Assembly: GCA_043777595.1 (NCBI GenBank) | Contig: JAYWHT010000101.1 | Location: 1-64,000 of the forward strand | Reading direction: 5' to 3' | DNA: 64,000 nucleotides | Source of the DNA: JAYVJH01 sp043777595 | Lineage (GTDB): Bacteria > Bacteroidota > Bacteroidia > Cytophagales > Spirosomataceae | In this document: positions 15,720 through 24,325 of the stretch, in pieces | How positions within the stretch are numbered: position 1 is the stretch's first letter | Layout: every line of letters begins with the position of its first letter | Program-made: the position numbers and the translations under genes | Notes under the pieces: generated by a model | What the model saw: only the letters and a program-made list of their open reading frames with translations | What the model was told of the DNA's origin: nothing | Database searches by the model: none

Positions 15720-18215
15720 ATGAAATACAAAAAATTGTTTTTTTTACTTTTCACTTTTTACTTTTCGTTTTTCACTGTTTCGGCGCAAGTCAAGCCGCTG
15801 ACATCGAGTGAGATATTACTCAACCTCAAAAAACTAAACGTCGTTGGAACGGTACTGCACGTAGCCGCACACCCCGACGACGAAAACACGCTGCTACTCT
15901 CGCACCTGTCCAAAGAACGACTTGTACGCACTGGCTATTTGTCAATGACCCGTGGTGATGGCGGCCAAAACCTCATTGGTGCGGAGCAGGGCGAGTATGT
16001 GGGCGTAATCAGAACGCAAGAACTCATGGCGGCTCGGCGCATAGACGGGGCAGAGCAAATGTTTAGTAGGGCTTATGATTTTGGCTTTTCTAAAACCCGT
16101 GAAGAGACAATCGACTTTTGGGGCAAAGACCAGATACTGGCCGATGTCGTTTATATTATTCGCAAATACCAGCCCGATGTGGTCATCACACGTTTCCCGC
16201 CCGATGCCCGTGCAGGTCATGGCCATCACAATAGTTCAGCGTTTTTGGCCGAAGAAGCCTTTAAGATTTGTAACGACCCAACGAAATTTCCTGAACAACT
16301 CAAATATGTAAAAGTATGGCAACCCAAGCGGCTGGTCTGGAATACTTTTGCGCCTGGGTTTCAGAACCAAAAACCGACCGACAAAGGAGCGTTTATTCCA
16401 ATAGAAATCAGCGGATATAATCCGTACTTGGGTAAATCTTATACCGAAATAGCAGCCGAAAGTCGTAGCCAACACAAGAGCCAAGGCTTTGGTGGCTCGG
16501 CCAATCGCAATATCAGAATCGATTATTTGTTCCATAAAGACGGAGTACAGGCCACCAAAGATGTGTTTGATGGCGTGGATTTGAGTTGGAATCGAGTAAA
16601 AGGCAGCCAGCAAGTAGCTCAGTTTATCGACCAGGCGATTCGGAACTATAACGTCAATTTTCCAGCATCTTCTGTACCTGTTTTGGTTCGTATTTATCAA
16701 GAATTAAATAAATTAGATCAAGAAAATAATTATGTGAAAATCAAAAAAGGCGAAGTAGAAACGCTGATACAGAACTGTTTGGGGCTATGGATAGAAACCA
16801 ACCCGACCGAAGCCATGACCGTAGCGGGCGAACGAATAGATGTAAAAATGAATATCGTCAAGCGGGCTGATTATCCTGTAAAATTGACCCGAATTCAGTT
16901 TTTGGGGGCAAAGTTGGACTCGACATTTACGACTGATTTGAAATTGAATGAACAAATAACGCTCAACCTCAACACCAAAACCAACGCCGACATACCAACC
17001 ACACAACCCTATTGGCTCGAAAAGCCTCTGAAAGCCCGTACGTTTGACATCGAAGACCAAACCAAAATCGGACTGCCCGAAAACGTACCAACGCTACAAA
17101 CGAGTTTTAGTTTTTTGATTGACGGTCAGACGTTTACCTTTGCCAAGCCTTGGATTTATAAAGCCGTTGATCCCGTTGATGGTGAAAGTTACCAGCCTTT
17201 TGAAGTCCGCCCCGAAGTAACAGCCAATATCAGTGAAAAAGTTTATGCTTTTGCCGACAACAAACCTAAGGAGGTAGAGGTCGTTGTCAAAGGCAATAAG
17301 GCCAATGTAAAGGGAAGCGTAGAACTGTGCCACCCAAATACATGGAAAGTATCGCCCGATAAAGTGGCTTTTGAACTAAAAAACAAAGGTGATGAGCAGC
17401 ATTTTAAGTTTATGCTCACACCACCCACTACCAACGAAGACGGCAAGATTAGCCCCATCGTCAAGACTGCAAGTGGCGACTATACTCGGGCTTTGAAAAC
17501 CGTTGAATACAAACACATACCGACCCAGACGTTGTTTCCACTGTCGGAGGCGGCGGTTACTAAATTGGACGTAAAAAACAAAGCCCGAAACATTGGCTAC
17601 ATAGCAGGTGCAGGCGACGAAGTACCAGCAGCTTTGCGCCAAATGGGCTGCCAAGTAACGATGCTCGACGAGGCCGAACTCAACAAAAGCCTCTCGAAGT
17701 TCGATGCCATCGTGGTCGGAATCAGGGCTTATAATACCGAAGACCGCATTGCGTTTTTTCAGGAAAAACTTATGGAATATGCCAAAGCAGGTGGTACGAT
17801 GGTAGTTCAGTACGCCACAGCAGGTGGGTTTAGTAATAATGGCCTCAAAGTCAAAGAAGTAGGGCCATACCCGTTTAAGATTGGCCGTGAGCGTGTAACC
17901 GAAGAAAACGCTACGATGACGTTTTTGCAGCCCAACCACCCACTACTGAACAGTCCAAACAAAATAACCCAGAAAGATTTTGATGGCTGGATTCAAGAAC
18001 GGGGTATTTATTTTGCCCAAGAATGGGACAAAGTCTATGTGCCAATATTTAGTAGCCACGACACCAATGAAGCCGACAAACAAGGGAGTTTGATATATTG
18101 CCAGTACGGCAAAGGGCATTTTATTTATACAGGATTGGTATTTTTTAGGGAATTGCCCGCAGGCGTATCGGGAGCGTACAGACTATTTGCCAATATGATT
18201 TCGGTTGGGAAGTGA
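15720..18215 (+). CDS. Secreted PIG-L (LmbE-like) deacetylase with C-terminal extension
   Basis: 831 residues with a signal peptide (MKYKKLFFLLFTFYFSFFTVSAQ). The PIG-L domain follows: HVAAHPDDENTLLLSHLS (zinc motif HPDDE, about 42-55), RGDGGQNLIG, REETIDFWGK and ARAGHGHHNSSAFLA with the second zinc-site His residues. Family members remove N-acetyl groups from sugars. The remaining roughly 550 residues include a beta-rich middle and a ThuA/glutamine-amidotransferase-like end (FDAIVVGIRAYNTEDRI, then GGTMVVQYATAGGFS). This long form is common in Bacteroidota. The substrate is unknown; a periplasmic or secreted location is expected. Confidence 0.88.
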   Translation: MKYKKLFFLLFTFYFSFFTVSAQVKPLTSSEILLNLKKLNVVGTVLHVAAHPDDENTLLLSHLSKERLVRTGYLSMTRGDGGQNLIGAEQGEYVGVIRTQELMAARRIDGAEQMFSRAYDFGFSKTREETIDFWGKDQILADVVYIIRKYQPDVVITRFPPDARAGHGHHNSSAFLAEEAFKICNDPTKFPEQLKYVKVWQPKRLVWNTFAPGFQNQKPTDKGAFIPIEISGYNPYLGKSYTEIAAESRSQHKSQGFGGSANRNIRIDYLFHKDGVQATKDVFDGVDLSWNRVKGSQQVAQFIDQAIRNYNVNFPASSVPVLVRIYQELNKLDQENNYVKIKKGEVETLIQNCLGLWIETNPTEAMTVAGERIDVKMNIVKRADYPVKLTRIQFLGAKLDSTFTTDLKLNEQITLNLNTKTNADIPTTQPYWLEKPLKARTFDIEDQTKIGLPENVPTLQTSFSFLIDGQTFTFAKPWIYKAVDPVDGESYQPFEVRPEVTANISEKVYAFADNKPKEVEVVVKGNKANVKGSVELCHPNTWKVSPDKVAFELKNKGDEQHFKFMLTPPTTNEDGKISPIVKTASGDYTRALKTVEYKHIPTQTLFPLSEAAVTKLDVKNKARNIGYIAGAGDEVPAALRQMGCQVTMLDEAELNKSLSKFDAIVVGIRAYNTEDRIAFFQEKLMEYAKAGGTMVVQYATAGGFSNNGLKVKEVGPYPFKIGRERVTEENATMTFLQPNHPLLNSPNKITQKDFDGWIQERGIYFAQEWDKVYVPIFSSHDTNEADKQGSLIYCQYGKGHFIYTGLVFFRELPAGVSGAYRLFANMISVGK

Positions 18216-18223
18216 TACTGAGT

Positions 18224-18253
18224 TTGAAATCTAAAACTTAATAACTACCTTTG
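18224..18253 (+). promoter_or_regulatory. Bacteroidota-type promoter for rplS with a leader of about 75 nt
   Basis: TTG (18224-18226), 19 nt, TACCTTTG (18246-18253). The start codon is at 18336, leaving an mRNA leader of about 75 nt. Some Bacteroidota L19 genes carry autoregulatory leaders; whether this one folds likewise was not established. Confidence 0.75.
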
Positions 18254-18335
18254 CACCCTAATCAAAAAATAACTCGCTAATCTGAATGGTGGACTGTTGT
18301 TTACCCGCTGAGAAAAGCCTTTAAAGTTCAAGAAA

Positions 18336-18701
18336 ATGACCAATGAGTTAATGCAGGCAGTTGATGCCGAGTATGCGGTTCGCCGCCACAAACACCCAAA
18401 CTTTGGCGCAGGAGACACCGTAAACGTACACTTGCGTATCGTTGAGGGTATCAAGGAGCGTATTCAGGTTTTTACGGGTACAGTCATTCAGCGTCGCAAC
18501 AACGGCGGCAGTGGCGAAACGTTTACCGTTCGTAAAATATCAAACGGTGTGGGTGTAGAGCGTATCTTACCAATACTTTCACCAAATATAGACAAAATCG
18601 AAGTCGTGCGTCAGGGCCGTGTTCGTCGTGCAAGATTGTTTTATCTACGTGGCAAACAAGGTAAGTCTGCTCGTGTTAAAGAGAAAAAAATCAGAAAATA
18701 A
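18336..18701 (+). CDS. rplS: 50S ribosomal protein L19
   Basis: 121 residues with the full L19 pattern: [78 protein letters not shown] and a basic tail. L19 sits at the 30S/50S interface. It stands alone here with its own promoter and a strong terminator rather than in an rpsP-rimM-trmD-rplS operon, as is usual in Bacteroidota. The start ATG at 18336 begins [13 protein letters not shown]. Confidence 0.98.
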   Translation: MTNELMQAVDAEYAVRRHKHPNFGAGDTVNVHLRIVEGIKERIQVFTGTVIQRRNNGGSGETFTVRKISNGVGVERILPILSPNIDKIEVVRQGRVRRARLFYLRGKQGKSARVKEKKIRK

Positions 18702-18718
18702 ACTGATAGAAATAAGTA

Positions 18719-18760
18719 AAAAGGCCGCTCTGAATATTACTTTCAGAGCGGCCTTTTTTT
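18719..18760 (+). terminator. Rho-independent terminator of rplS
   Basis: A perfect 14-bp stem AAGGCCGCTCTGAA/TTCAGAGCGGCCTT with a 7-nt loop, followed by a T-run. Confidence 0.93.
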
Positions 18761-18788
18761 GTTTTATAGTTTTTTTTGAATAGCTTTG
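18759..18788 (+). promoter_or_regulatory. Possible promoter for the FAD oxidoreductase
   Basis: TTG (18759-18761), 19 nt, TAGCTTTG (18781-18788). It begins inside the T-run of the rplS terminator and leaves a leader of about 115 nt that contains a dispersed repeat. The fit to consensus is good, but the T-rich context makes chance matches likely. Confidence 0.45.
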
Positions 18789-18840
18789 AATTGAGAAGCT
18801 CAAATACTTTATACAAAAGTAATAAGACATCTTGATTTGT

Positions 18841-18910
18841 ATAACTTGCTGATTTACAGCGTTATGTTTAACTCACGACAATAGACTACAAACTCACGAC
18901 TATTCAATAA
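18841..18910. repeat. Dispersed intergenic repeat, copy A
   Basis: Shares the layout AACTT-CTGATTTACAGC, a short spacer, TTAACTCACGACA, a spacer, then ACTCACGACTATT with 43571-43640 and, in reverse complement, with 39591-39652. The two CACGAC words are about 19 nt apart. Lies just before the FAD oxidoreductase start. Confidence 0.7.
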
Positions 18911-18911
18911 A

Positions 18912-20291
18912 ATGTACGACATAATCATAGTTGGGGCTGGTACGGCTGGAATGCCTTGCGCCATAGCCGCCGCCGAAGTAGGTGCAAAGGTATTGGTCAT
19001 CGAAAAAGCCAATCGGGTAGGAGGGACGCTCCACTACACAGGCGGCCACCTAAGCGCAGGCGGTACACGCCACCAAGCCAAGCACGGTATTGAGGGCGAT
19101 AGCCCACAACAACACTATGACGAAGTAATGTCTATTTCTAAGAACACAGCCGTGTCGTATATTGTTAAACTCGCTACCGACGAAGCCCCTCGAACCATTG
19201 ATTGGCTCGATAGTCTGGGTTTTGAGTTCTCGCCCGACTCGCCTCGTATTGTGTATGGCCATGTGCCGTATTCTGTTGCCCGTACTCAATATGGCAAAGA
19301 TGCTGGTGTTTCTATTTTCAAAGCCATCGAACCACTTTGGGATAAATATGTGGCCAGCGGCCACATTACCGTCATGCTCGACACCGAACTCAAAGATTTA
19401 GTTGTCGAAAACAAAAAAGTGGTCGGTGCGAGCGTGGTAGCCAATTCAGAATCTGAAACGTTATTACTCAAAACTGCGCCAAACGTAGTACTGACCACAG
19501 GCGGTTATGCGGCCAATGCTCAATTGTTTGCCCAAAAACACCCCAACCACCCTCGACTCGTAACAACAGCGGCAGAGACTTCGACAGGCGAGGGCATAAC
19601 GATTGCTGAACGAATTGGTGCTAAATTCTGGAATGCAGATACACATATTTCAAGTTTGGGGGGTATTGAGTTTGAACCAAATTCGGGAAAAGCAGATTTT
19701 TGGCAAGGCTGGGCTATGGTTTTTACAACCAGCTACCGACCTGCTGCCGAGATATATGTCAATGACAACGGCCAGCGATTTATGGACGAAGCCAATCCCG
19801 ACCCCGACTACCGAGAGCGTGCCGTGGCGCAGCAACCTCAAAAACGATTTTGGATAATTTTTGACGAAAATGCGCTGACAGAACCAGCCATGACAGTTGT
19901 GCCTAAATGGACGATTGAACAAATAAAAGCCGAAGCCCAACGAGAAAAATGTATTTGGACAGCCAATGATTTGGAAACGCTGGCTTTGAAAACCAATTTA
20001 CCAATAGACAATCTAAAAGCGGCTGTTTTGCAGTATAATCAATTTGCAGAAACAGGGCCATTTTATGCTATCTTGACCTATGCTACCTCGCTCATTAGTT
20101 TTGGTGGATTGGCCGTAAACGAAAATCTACAAGTTGTTGATAATCAAAACAATGTGATTGAAGGGCTTTATGCCGCAGGCGAGATATTAGGGGCAGGGGC
20201 TACAACTGGCAATGCTTTCTGTGGAGGAATGTTAGCTACACCAGCCATAAGTTTTGGGCGAATTTTGGGGAAGCGATTGGGCCAAAAGTAG
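18912..20291 (+). CDS. FAD-dependent oxidoreductase (fumarate reductase/KstD flavoprotein family)
   Basis: 459 residues. The N-terminus DIIIVGAGTAGMPCAIAAAEVGAKVLVIEK is the FAD-binding Rossmann motif GxGxxG with the Glu ending strand 2. GGTLHYTGGHLSAGG fits the FAD_binding_2 family. The C-terminus has GLYAAGEILGAGATTGNAFCGGMLATPAISFGR, the second FAD-contacting stretch. Relatives include fumarate reductase flavoproteins and 3-ketosteroid dehydrogenases, so the substrate is undetermined. No signal peptide is present. It ends just before a terminator shared with the converging phosphomutase gene. Confidence 0.85.
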   Translation: MYDIIIVGAGTAGMPCAIAAAEVGAKVLVIEKANRVGGTLHYTGGHLSAGGTRHQAKHGIEGDSPQQHYDEVMSISKNTAVSYIVKLATDEAPRTIDWLDSLGFEFSPDSPRIVYGHVPYSVARTQYGKDAGVSIFKAIEPLWDKYVASGHITVMLDTELKDLVVENKKVVGASVVANSESETLLLKTAPNVVLTTGGYAANAQLFAQKHPNHPRLVTTAAETSTGEGITIAERIGAKFWNADTHISSLGGIEFEPNSGKADFWQGWAMVFTTSYRPAAEIYVNDNGQRFMDEANPDPDYRERAVAQQPQKRFWIIFDENALTEPAMTVVPKWTIEQIKAEAQREKCIWTANDLETLALKTNLPIDNLKAAVLQYNQFAETGPFYAILTYATSLISFGGLAVNENLQVVDNQNNVIEGLYAAGEILGAGATTGNAFCGGMLATPAISFGRILGKRLGQK

Positions 20292-20297
20292 CAAAAC

Positions 20298-20336
20298 AAA
20301 AAAGCCTTTCTGCAAGTTGCAAAAGGGCTTTTTTTA
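20298..20336. terminator. Bidirectional terminator between the FAD oxidoreductase and phosphomutase genes
   Basis: AAAAAAGCCTTT and AAAGGGCTTTTTT flank a TGCAAGTTGCA inner hairpin. There are an A-run and a T-run at the ends, placed between converging genes. Confidence 0.8.
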
Positions 20337-20419
20337 ATACTTAACCTATGATATAATTGAATACAAGCGTGAATATAACACAATTATCGTAAAAACGATG
20401 TTTTACCAACAAATGTAAT

Positions 20420-22171
20420 CTATTTTAGTTTTAATTCTGTGCCTATTGCCTTCACTTTTGCTTGTAGCGAGGCATAAACGTCATCAAAATCTGACGTACT
20501 TTCTAATTCTGAAACTACCCCTACATAAAACTTGATTTTTGGCTCAGTTCCAGATGGGCGACAGGTAAATTTAGTGCCATCGGCAGTAAAAAACTGTAAA
20601 ACATTTGACGACTCAATACCCATCTCGCCCGATGGAATATTGCTTATATTGCCTACTTCGTCGGTACGCTTCAATGTTTTGTAGTCATCGATTCTTATCA
20701 CTGCCGAGCCAGCCAATGATTTGGGTGGGTTAGCTCTGAAATCGGCCATCATCGCCTGGATTTCTTCTGCACCTGACTTGCCTTTTTTGGTCAATGAAAT
20801 CAGCCCTTCGTAATAAAACCCAAACTGCTTGTATATTTCCATAAGCATATCAAACAGGCTCAGTCCTTTGTCTTTGGAGTATGCCGTGAGTTCGGCTATG
20901 ATGGCACAACTTGCTATTGCATCTTTGTCTCTGACGGCATCGCCAATCAAGTAACCGTAGCTTTCTTCGCCACCACCAATAAACTGCTGCTGGCCCTCTA
21001 ACTCTCTGATTACCTGAGCAATATACTTAAAGCCAGTCAGTGTGTTATAGCAATGAACGCCATAGTTAGCCGCCATTTTATCAATCAAGTCGGTTGTTAC
21101 TATTGTTTTACACACAAACTCATGGCCAGTTAGCTTACCCGATTCTTTCCATGCTTGTAACAAATAATAAATCAAAAGAGTAGCTGTTTGATTGCCGTTT
21201 AAGAGTTGGATTTGGCCATGGTGATTTTGGGCAGCAATACCCACACGGTCGGCATCGGGGTCTGTACCAAGTACCAAGTCGGCGTTTATTTCTATGGCTT
21301 TTTGTACGGCCATCGTCATGGCTTCGGCTTCTTCGGGGTTTGGATAAACTACCGTTGGAAACTGACCATTGCCAGCCGCTTCGGCTTGCTGGGTTATGAT
21401 GGTTACGTTTTCAAAACCCATTTGAGCCAGTACCTGTGGCACAAGCGTTATACCTGTGCCGTGTAGTGGCGTAAAAACTATTTTTAGGTCTTTTTGGCGA
21501 GCAATCGCTTGCTTTGAGATAGACAACGATAGAATATGAGCAATATACTGGTCGTCAATATCTTTGTCAATCAATGTGATTTTTGAGGGATTGCCCACAA
21601 ATTTAACCTCATCGACTGACTGAATGGCATTGACTTCGGCCATGACGTTGGCATCGTGCGGGGCAACAACCTGGCTGCCGTCCGTCCAGTAGGCTTTGTA
21701 GCCATTGTACTCTTTGGGGTTGTGTGAAGCCGTAATAACCACACCGCTTTGGCAACCCAATGCCCTGATAGCAAACGATAATTCGGGTGTAGGGCGTAAT
21801 GCTGAAAACAGATAAACCTCAATACCATTGGCCGAAAAAACATCGGCCGTTGTACGAGCAAACTCAACAGACATGATGCGGCTGTCGTGGGCAATGGCTA
21901 CGCTTATGGGTTGCTCTGGAAAGATTTTGTTGAGGTAGTTGGCCAATCCTTGTGTAGCAGTACCGATTGTATATTGATTGATACGGTTTGAGCCTGTACC
22001 AATCAAGCCACGCAAGCCACCTGTACCAAATTCCAAATCTTTATAAAAAGCATCGGTTAGTTCAGTATCGTTGTTGCTGTCTATTAGGCCCTGGATAGTA
22101 GCTTTGGTTTTGTTGTCATAATTACCCGATAGCCAAGTGGTTATCTTAGATTGTACGGCTGGTTCTAACAT
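20420..22171 (-). CDS. Phospho-sugar mutase (phosphoglucomutase/phosphomannomutase family)
   Basis: 583 residues, the long form typical of Bacteroidota and Firmicutes. Active-site serine loop GVVITASHNPKEYNGYKAYW (about residues 137-156), metal-binding loop LGTDPDADRVGIA, sugar-binding loop GGGEESYGYLIGD and phosphate-binding loop CRPSGTEPKIKFY near the C-terminus are all present. It interconverts hexose 1- and 6-phosphates and would feed the nucleotide-sugar genes rfbB and galE nearby. Glucose versus mannose preference cannot be read with confidence. It follows DUF2853 on the same strand, with a terminator between them, and no clear own promoter was found. Confidence 0.93.
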   Translation of the reverse strand: MLEPAVQSKITTWLSGNYDNKTKATIQGLIDSNNDTELTDAFYKDLEFGTGGLRGLIGTGSNRINQYTIGTATQGLANYLNKIFPEQPISVAIAHDSRIMSVEFARTTADVFSANGIEVYLFSALRPTPELSFAIRALGCQSGVVITASHNPKEYNGYKAYWTDGSQVVAPHDANVMAEVNAIQSVDEVKFVGNPSKITLIDKDIDDQYIAHILSLSISKQAIARQKDLKIVFTPLHGTGITLVPQVLAQMGFENVTIITQQAEAAGNGQFPTVVYPNPEEAEAMTMAVQKAIEINADLVLGTDPDADRVGIAAQNHHGQIQLLNGNQTATLLIYYLLQAWKESGKLTGHEFVCKTIVTTDLIDKMAANYGVHCYNTLTGFKYIAQVIRELEGQQQFIGGGEESYGYLIGDAVRDKDAIASCAIIAELTAYSKDKGLSLFDMLMEIYKQFGFYYEGLISLTKKGKSGAEEIQAMMADFRANPPKSLAGSAVIRIDDYKTLKRTDEVGNISNIPSGEMGIESSNVLQFFTADGTKFTCRPSGTEPKIKFYVGVVSELESTSDFDDVYASLQAKVKAIGTELKLK

Positions 22172-22214
22172 ATTGATTGATATAAATAGAGGTGATATAT
22201 TTTATTTCTAAAAC

Positions 22215-22254
22215 CAACAAAGCGGCTTAGGTATGAGCCTAAACCGCTTTGTTG
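22215..22254 (-). terminator. Hairpin between DUF2853 and phosphomutase genes
   Basis: A near-perfect stem CAACAAAGCGG(C/T)TTAGG with a short loop. It lies 16 nt after the DUF2853 stop. The T-run on the minus strand is interrupted, so it may attenuate rather than fully stop transcription into the phosphomutase gene. Confidence 0.65.
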
Positions 22255-22269
22255 AGATTGATATACGAA

Positions 22270-22608
22270 CTAAGCGTAAAAACCTTCTTGACCTAATTTT
22301 ATTACACAAAGTGCATAAAATGTGGCACGGTACTTACTACGATTGCTACTTCCTAATTTTTCTACGGCGTAAGCGATGGCTTCGTCCAATGCTGGGCCAT
22401 CTGTCAAGCCGAGTTTTTTTATCAAGAAGTTGTTTTTTACACGAGCCAGTTCTTCAGGGTCTGCCGATGATACTTTTGAAGAATCTGCGTTGTAAATAGA
22501 AGGCCCAAGACCTTTGGCTACTTTGGTAAGCAACTCATCGCTGATACCTAATCCTAATTCTGTTACTTGCTCTTTGTAGAGAGTCATTGCGTCGTCAAAT
22601 GCGCTCAT
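22270..22608 (-). CDS. DUF2853 family protein
   Basis: 112 residues, acidic and helical. The sequence MSAFDDAMTLYKEQVTELG, LLTKVAKGLGPSIYNADSSKVSS and VKNNFLIKKLGLTD is that of DUF2853, a small Bacteroidota/Proteobacteria family of unknown function with known all-helical structures. A good promoter lies upstream and a hairpin downstream, so it is probably an independent, perhaps well-expressed transcript. No enzymatic motif is visible. Confidence 0.85.
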   Translation of the reverse strand: MSAFDDAMTLYKEQVTELGLGISDELLTKVAKGLGPSIYNADSSKVSSADPEELARVKNNFLIKKLGLTDGPALDEAIAYAVEKLGSSNRSKYRATFYALCVIKLGQEGFYA

Positions 22609-22664
22609 AATAGTAAATGGGTTTTAAAGTTCAGTTCAATATTGCTACAAAGTATTGTACTTTC

Positions 22665-22693
22665 CAAATATATTTATTTTTATTTTATTTCAA
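22665..22693 (-). promoter_or_regulatory. Bacteroidota-type promoter for DUF2853
   Basis: On the minus strand TTG (22693-22691), 18 nt, TATATTTG (22672-22665), inside the 3' end of the RNase gene. The leader to the ATG at 22608 is about 50 nt. Confidence 0.6.
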
Positions 22694-23189
22694 CAAAGCT
22701 GCGGTAATGGTCGGACGTAAACCATGCTCTGCCGTCAGACCCTGTTACGAGCCGCTCTGCGCCTCGGTTATGGCCTTGTTGTTTGGGGTTTACGTCCCAT
22801 TCTTGGTATTCTATTTTTTGGCCAGAGGCTGTTTGTTTATCTAAGTTATTTTCCAGATTTTTAAATCGTCGCCCACCTACATAACCGTCCATTGCTTGTT
22901 TATTTGAGCGAACGTATGCCAGCACTTCCCGTACTTTTTGAGAAATGGCCGTGTTAGTGGCTTTATTACTCTTCTCTGTATCTGTTCTATTGTTGTGTTG
23001 GTATGGTCGTTGGCTGTTTTTGTGGTGCTTTTTATGTTTTCGCCCGTGATTGTCAGGTTCATAATTAGAAATTTCATAAGCAGGGCTACTATTGGTTTGC
23101 TGGGGTTGGCAATTTAAAAACAAAAAAAAGCAAACCGATAACCATAATAAAGACTTCACGAATCGCAGGGACATATTTAAGCTATTCAT
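22680..23189 (-). CDS. Secreted barnase-like guanyl-specific ribonuclease, probable lipoprotein
   Basis: 169 residues. A hydrophobic signal ends in FFLFLNCQ, a good lipobox with Cys about 27. A charged, His-rich linker (about 40-75) leads to an RNase N1/T1-superfamily domain. Against barnase the catalytic set is present: Glu in QEWDVN, Arg in GAERLVTGSDGRAW and His in FTSDHYRSFVEI at the very end. The start ATG overlaps the rfbB stop by 8 bp (ATGAATAG), so it is translationally coupled to rfbB; MSLRFVKS at 23174 is an alternative start. No barstar-like inhibitor is seen beside it; export before folding may make one unnecessary. Role unknown: nutrient scavenging or interbacterial attack are both possible. 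Confidence 0.83.
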   Translation of the reverse strand: MNSLNMSLRFVKSLLWLSVCFFLFLNCQPQQTNSSPAYEISNYEPDNHGRKHKKHHKNSQRPYQHNNRTDTEKSNKATNTAISQKVREVLAYVRSNKQAMDGYVGGRRFKNLENNLDKQTASGQKIEYQEWDVNPKQQGHNRGAERLVTGSDGRAWFTSDHYRSFVEIK

Positions 23190-24243
23190 ACATATTTTTA
23201 TAATAATTTTGATACGAACCCGATGTAACGTTTTCTAACCAACTCTGATTGTCTAAGTACCACTGTACTGTTTCGGCCAAGCCGACTTCAAACGTTACAG
23301 ACGGTTTCCAATCGAGTTCATTCATCAATTTCTGAGGGTCGATGGCGTAGCGCAGGTCATGGCCAGCACGGTCGGTGATGTAAGTTATAAGTTGGGTTGA
23401 TGTACCAGTGGCTCGGCCCAGTTTTTCGTCCATTAGCTTACACAACAAATGCACTAAGTCAATATTTTTCCATTCGTTACAGCCACCGATATTATAAGTT
23501 TCGCCATTTGCACCATCATGAAAAATAGTATCAATCGCACGGGCATGGTCAATCACAAAAAGCCAATCTCGTATATTTTCACCTTTACCATAAACAGGCA
23601 ATGGTTTGTTGTTCAGTATATTATGAATCATTAACGGGATTAGTTTTTCTGGAAAATGATTAGGGCCATAGTTGTTTGAACAGTTAGAAACCACAATCGG
23701 TAAGCCGTAAGTGTTGTGATATGCCCGCACAAAATGGTCGGACGAAGCCTTAGAAGCCGAGTACGGAGAGCGAGGGTCATAACTGGTGGTTTCTGTAAAA
23801 AACTCAGTTGGGTCGTGTAGTTCGCCATATACTTCATCGGTCGATACATGATAAAATCGACGACTTTCGTAGCGGCCTTTCCAAGCATTTTTGGCCGTAT
23901 TCAGCAAGTTTACTGTTCCTATTACGTTTGTCATCACAAAAGCCATTGGGTCGCTGATAGACCTATCTACGTGCGACTCGGCTGCAAGATGTACCACGCC
24001 CGTAAAGTCATACTCAGTAAAGAGATTGTCGATAAAAGCCGCATCGGTAATATCGCCCTTGACAAACTGGTAATTGGGCGCAGTCTCAACGTCAGTCAAA
24101 TTGGCCAAATTACCTGCATAGGTCAGATTATCAAGATTAACGATTTGATAGTTGGGGTAAGTCTGTACGAACCTCCGCACTACGTGCGAGCCAATAAAAC
24201 CAGCACCGCCAGTGATTAAGATTGTTTGTTTTGTAGTGTTCAT
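23182..24243 (-). CDS. rfbB: dTDP-glucose 4,6-dehydratase
   Basis: 353 residues of the extended SDR family: NAD-binding ITGGAGFIGSHVVRRF, the HVSTDEVYGEL motif, catalytic YSASKAS (YxxxK), and the RmlB-type blocks NCSNNYGPNHFPEKLIPLMI and YGKGENIRDWLFVIDHA. It makes dTDP-4-keto-6-deoxyglucose, the precursor of dTDP-rhamnose and other deoxysugars. rmlA, rmlC and rmlD are not in the window. It precedes a secreted RNase gene with which it overlaps, and follows galE on the same strand with an 82-bp gap. Confidence 0.95.
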   Translation of the reverse strand: MNTTKQTILITGGAGFIGSHVVRRFVQTYPNYQIVNLDNLTYAGNLANLTDVETAPNYQFVKGDITDAAFIDNLFTEYDFTGVVHLAAESHVDRSISDPMAFVMTNVIGTVNLLNTAKNAWKGRYESRRFYHVSTDEVYGELHDPTEFFTETTSYDPRSPYSASKASSDHFVRAYHNTYGLPIVVSNCSNNYGPNHFPEKLIPLMIHNILNNKPLPVYGKGENIRDWLFVIDHARAIDTIFHDGANGETYNIGGCNEWKNIDLVHLLCKLMDEKLGRATGTSTQLITYITDRAGHDLRYAIDPQKLMNELDWKPSVTFEVGLAETVQWYLDNQSWLENVTSGSYQNYYKNMYE

Positions 24244-24325
24244 TTTTTGTAATTGTTGGATTCGTCAAAGTTTGAGATTTTACGAACAACTATTTTTATT
24301 CAATATATGCTTACAATAGATGGCT

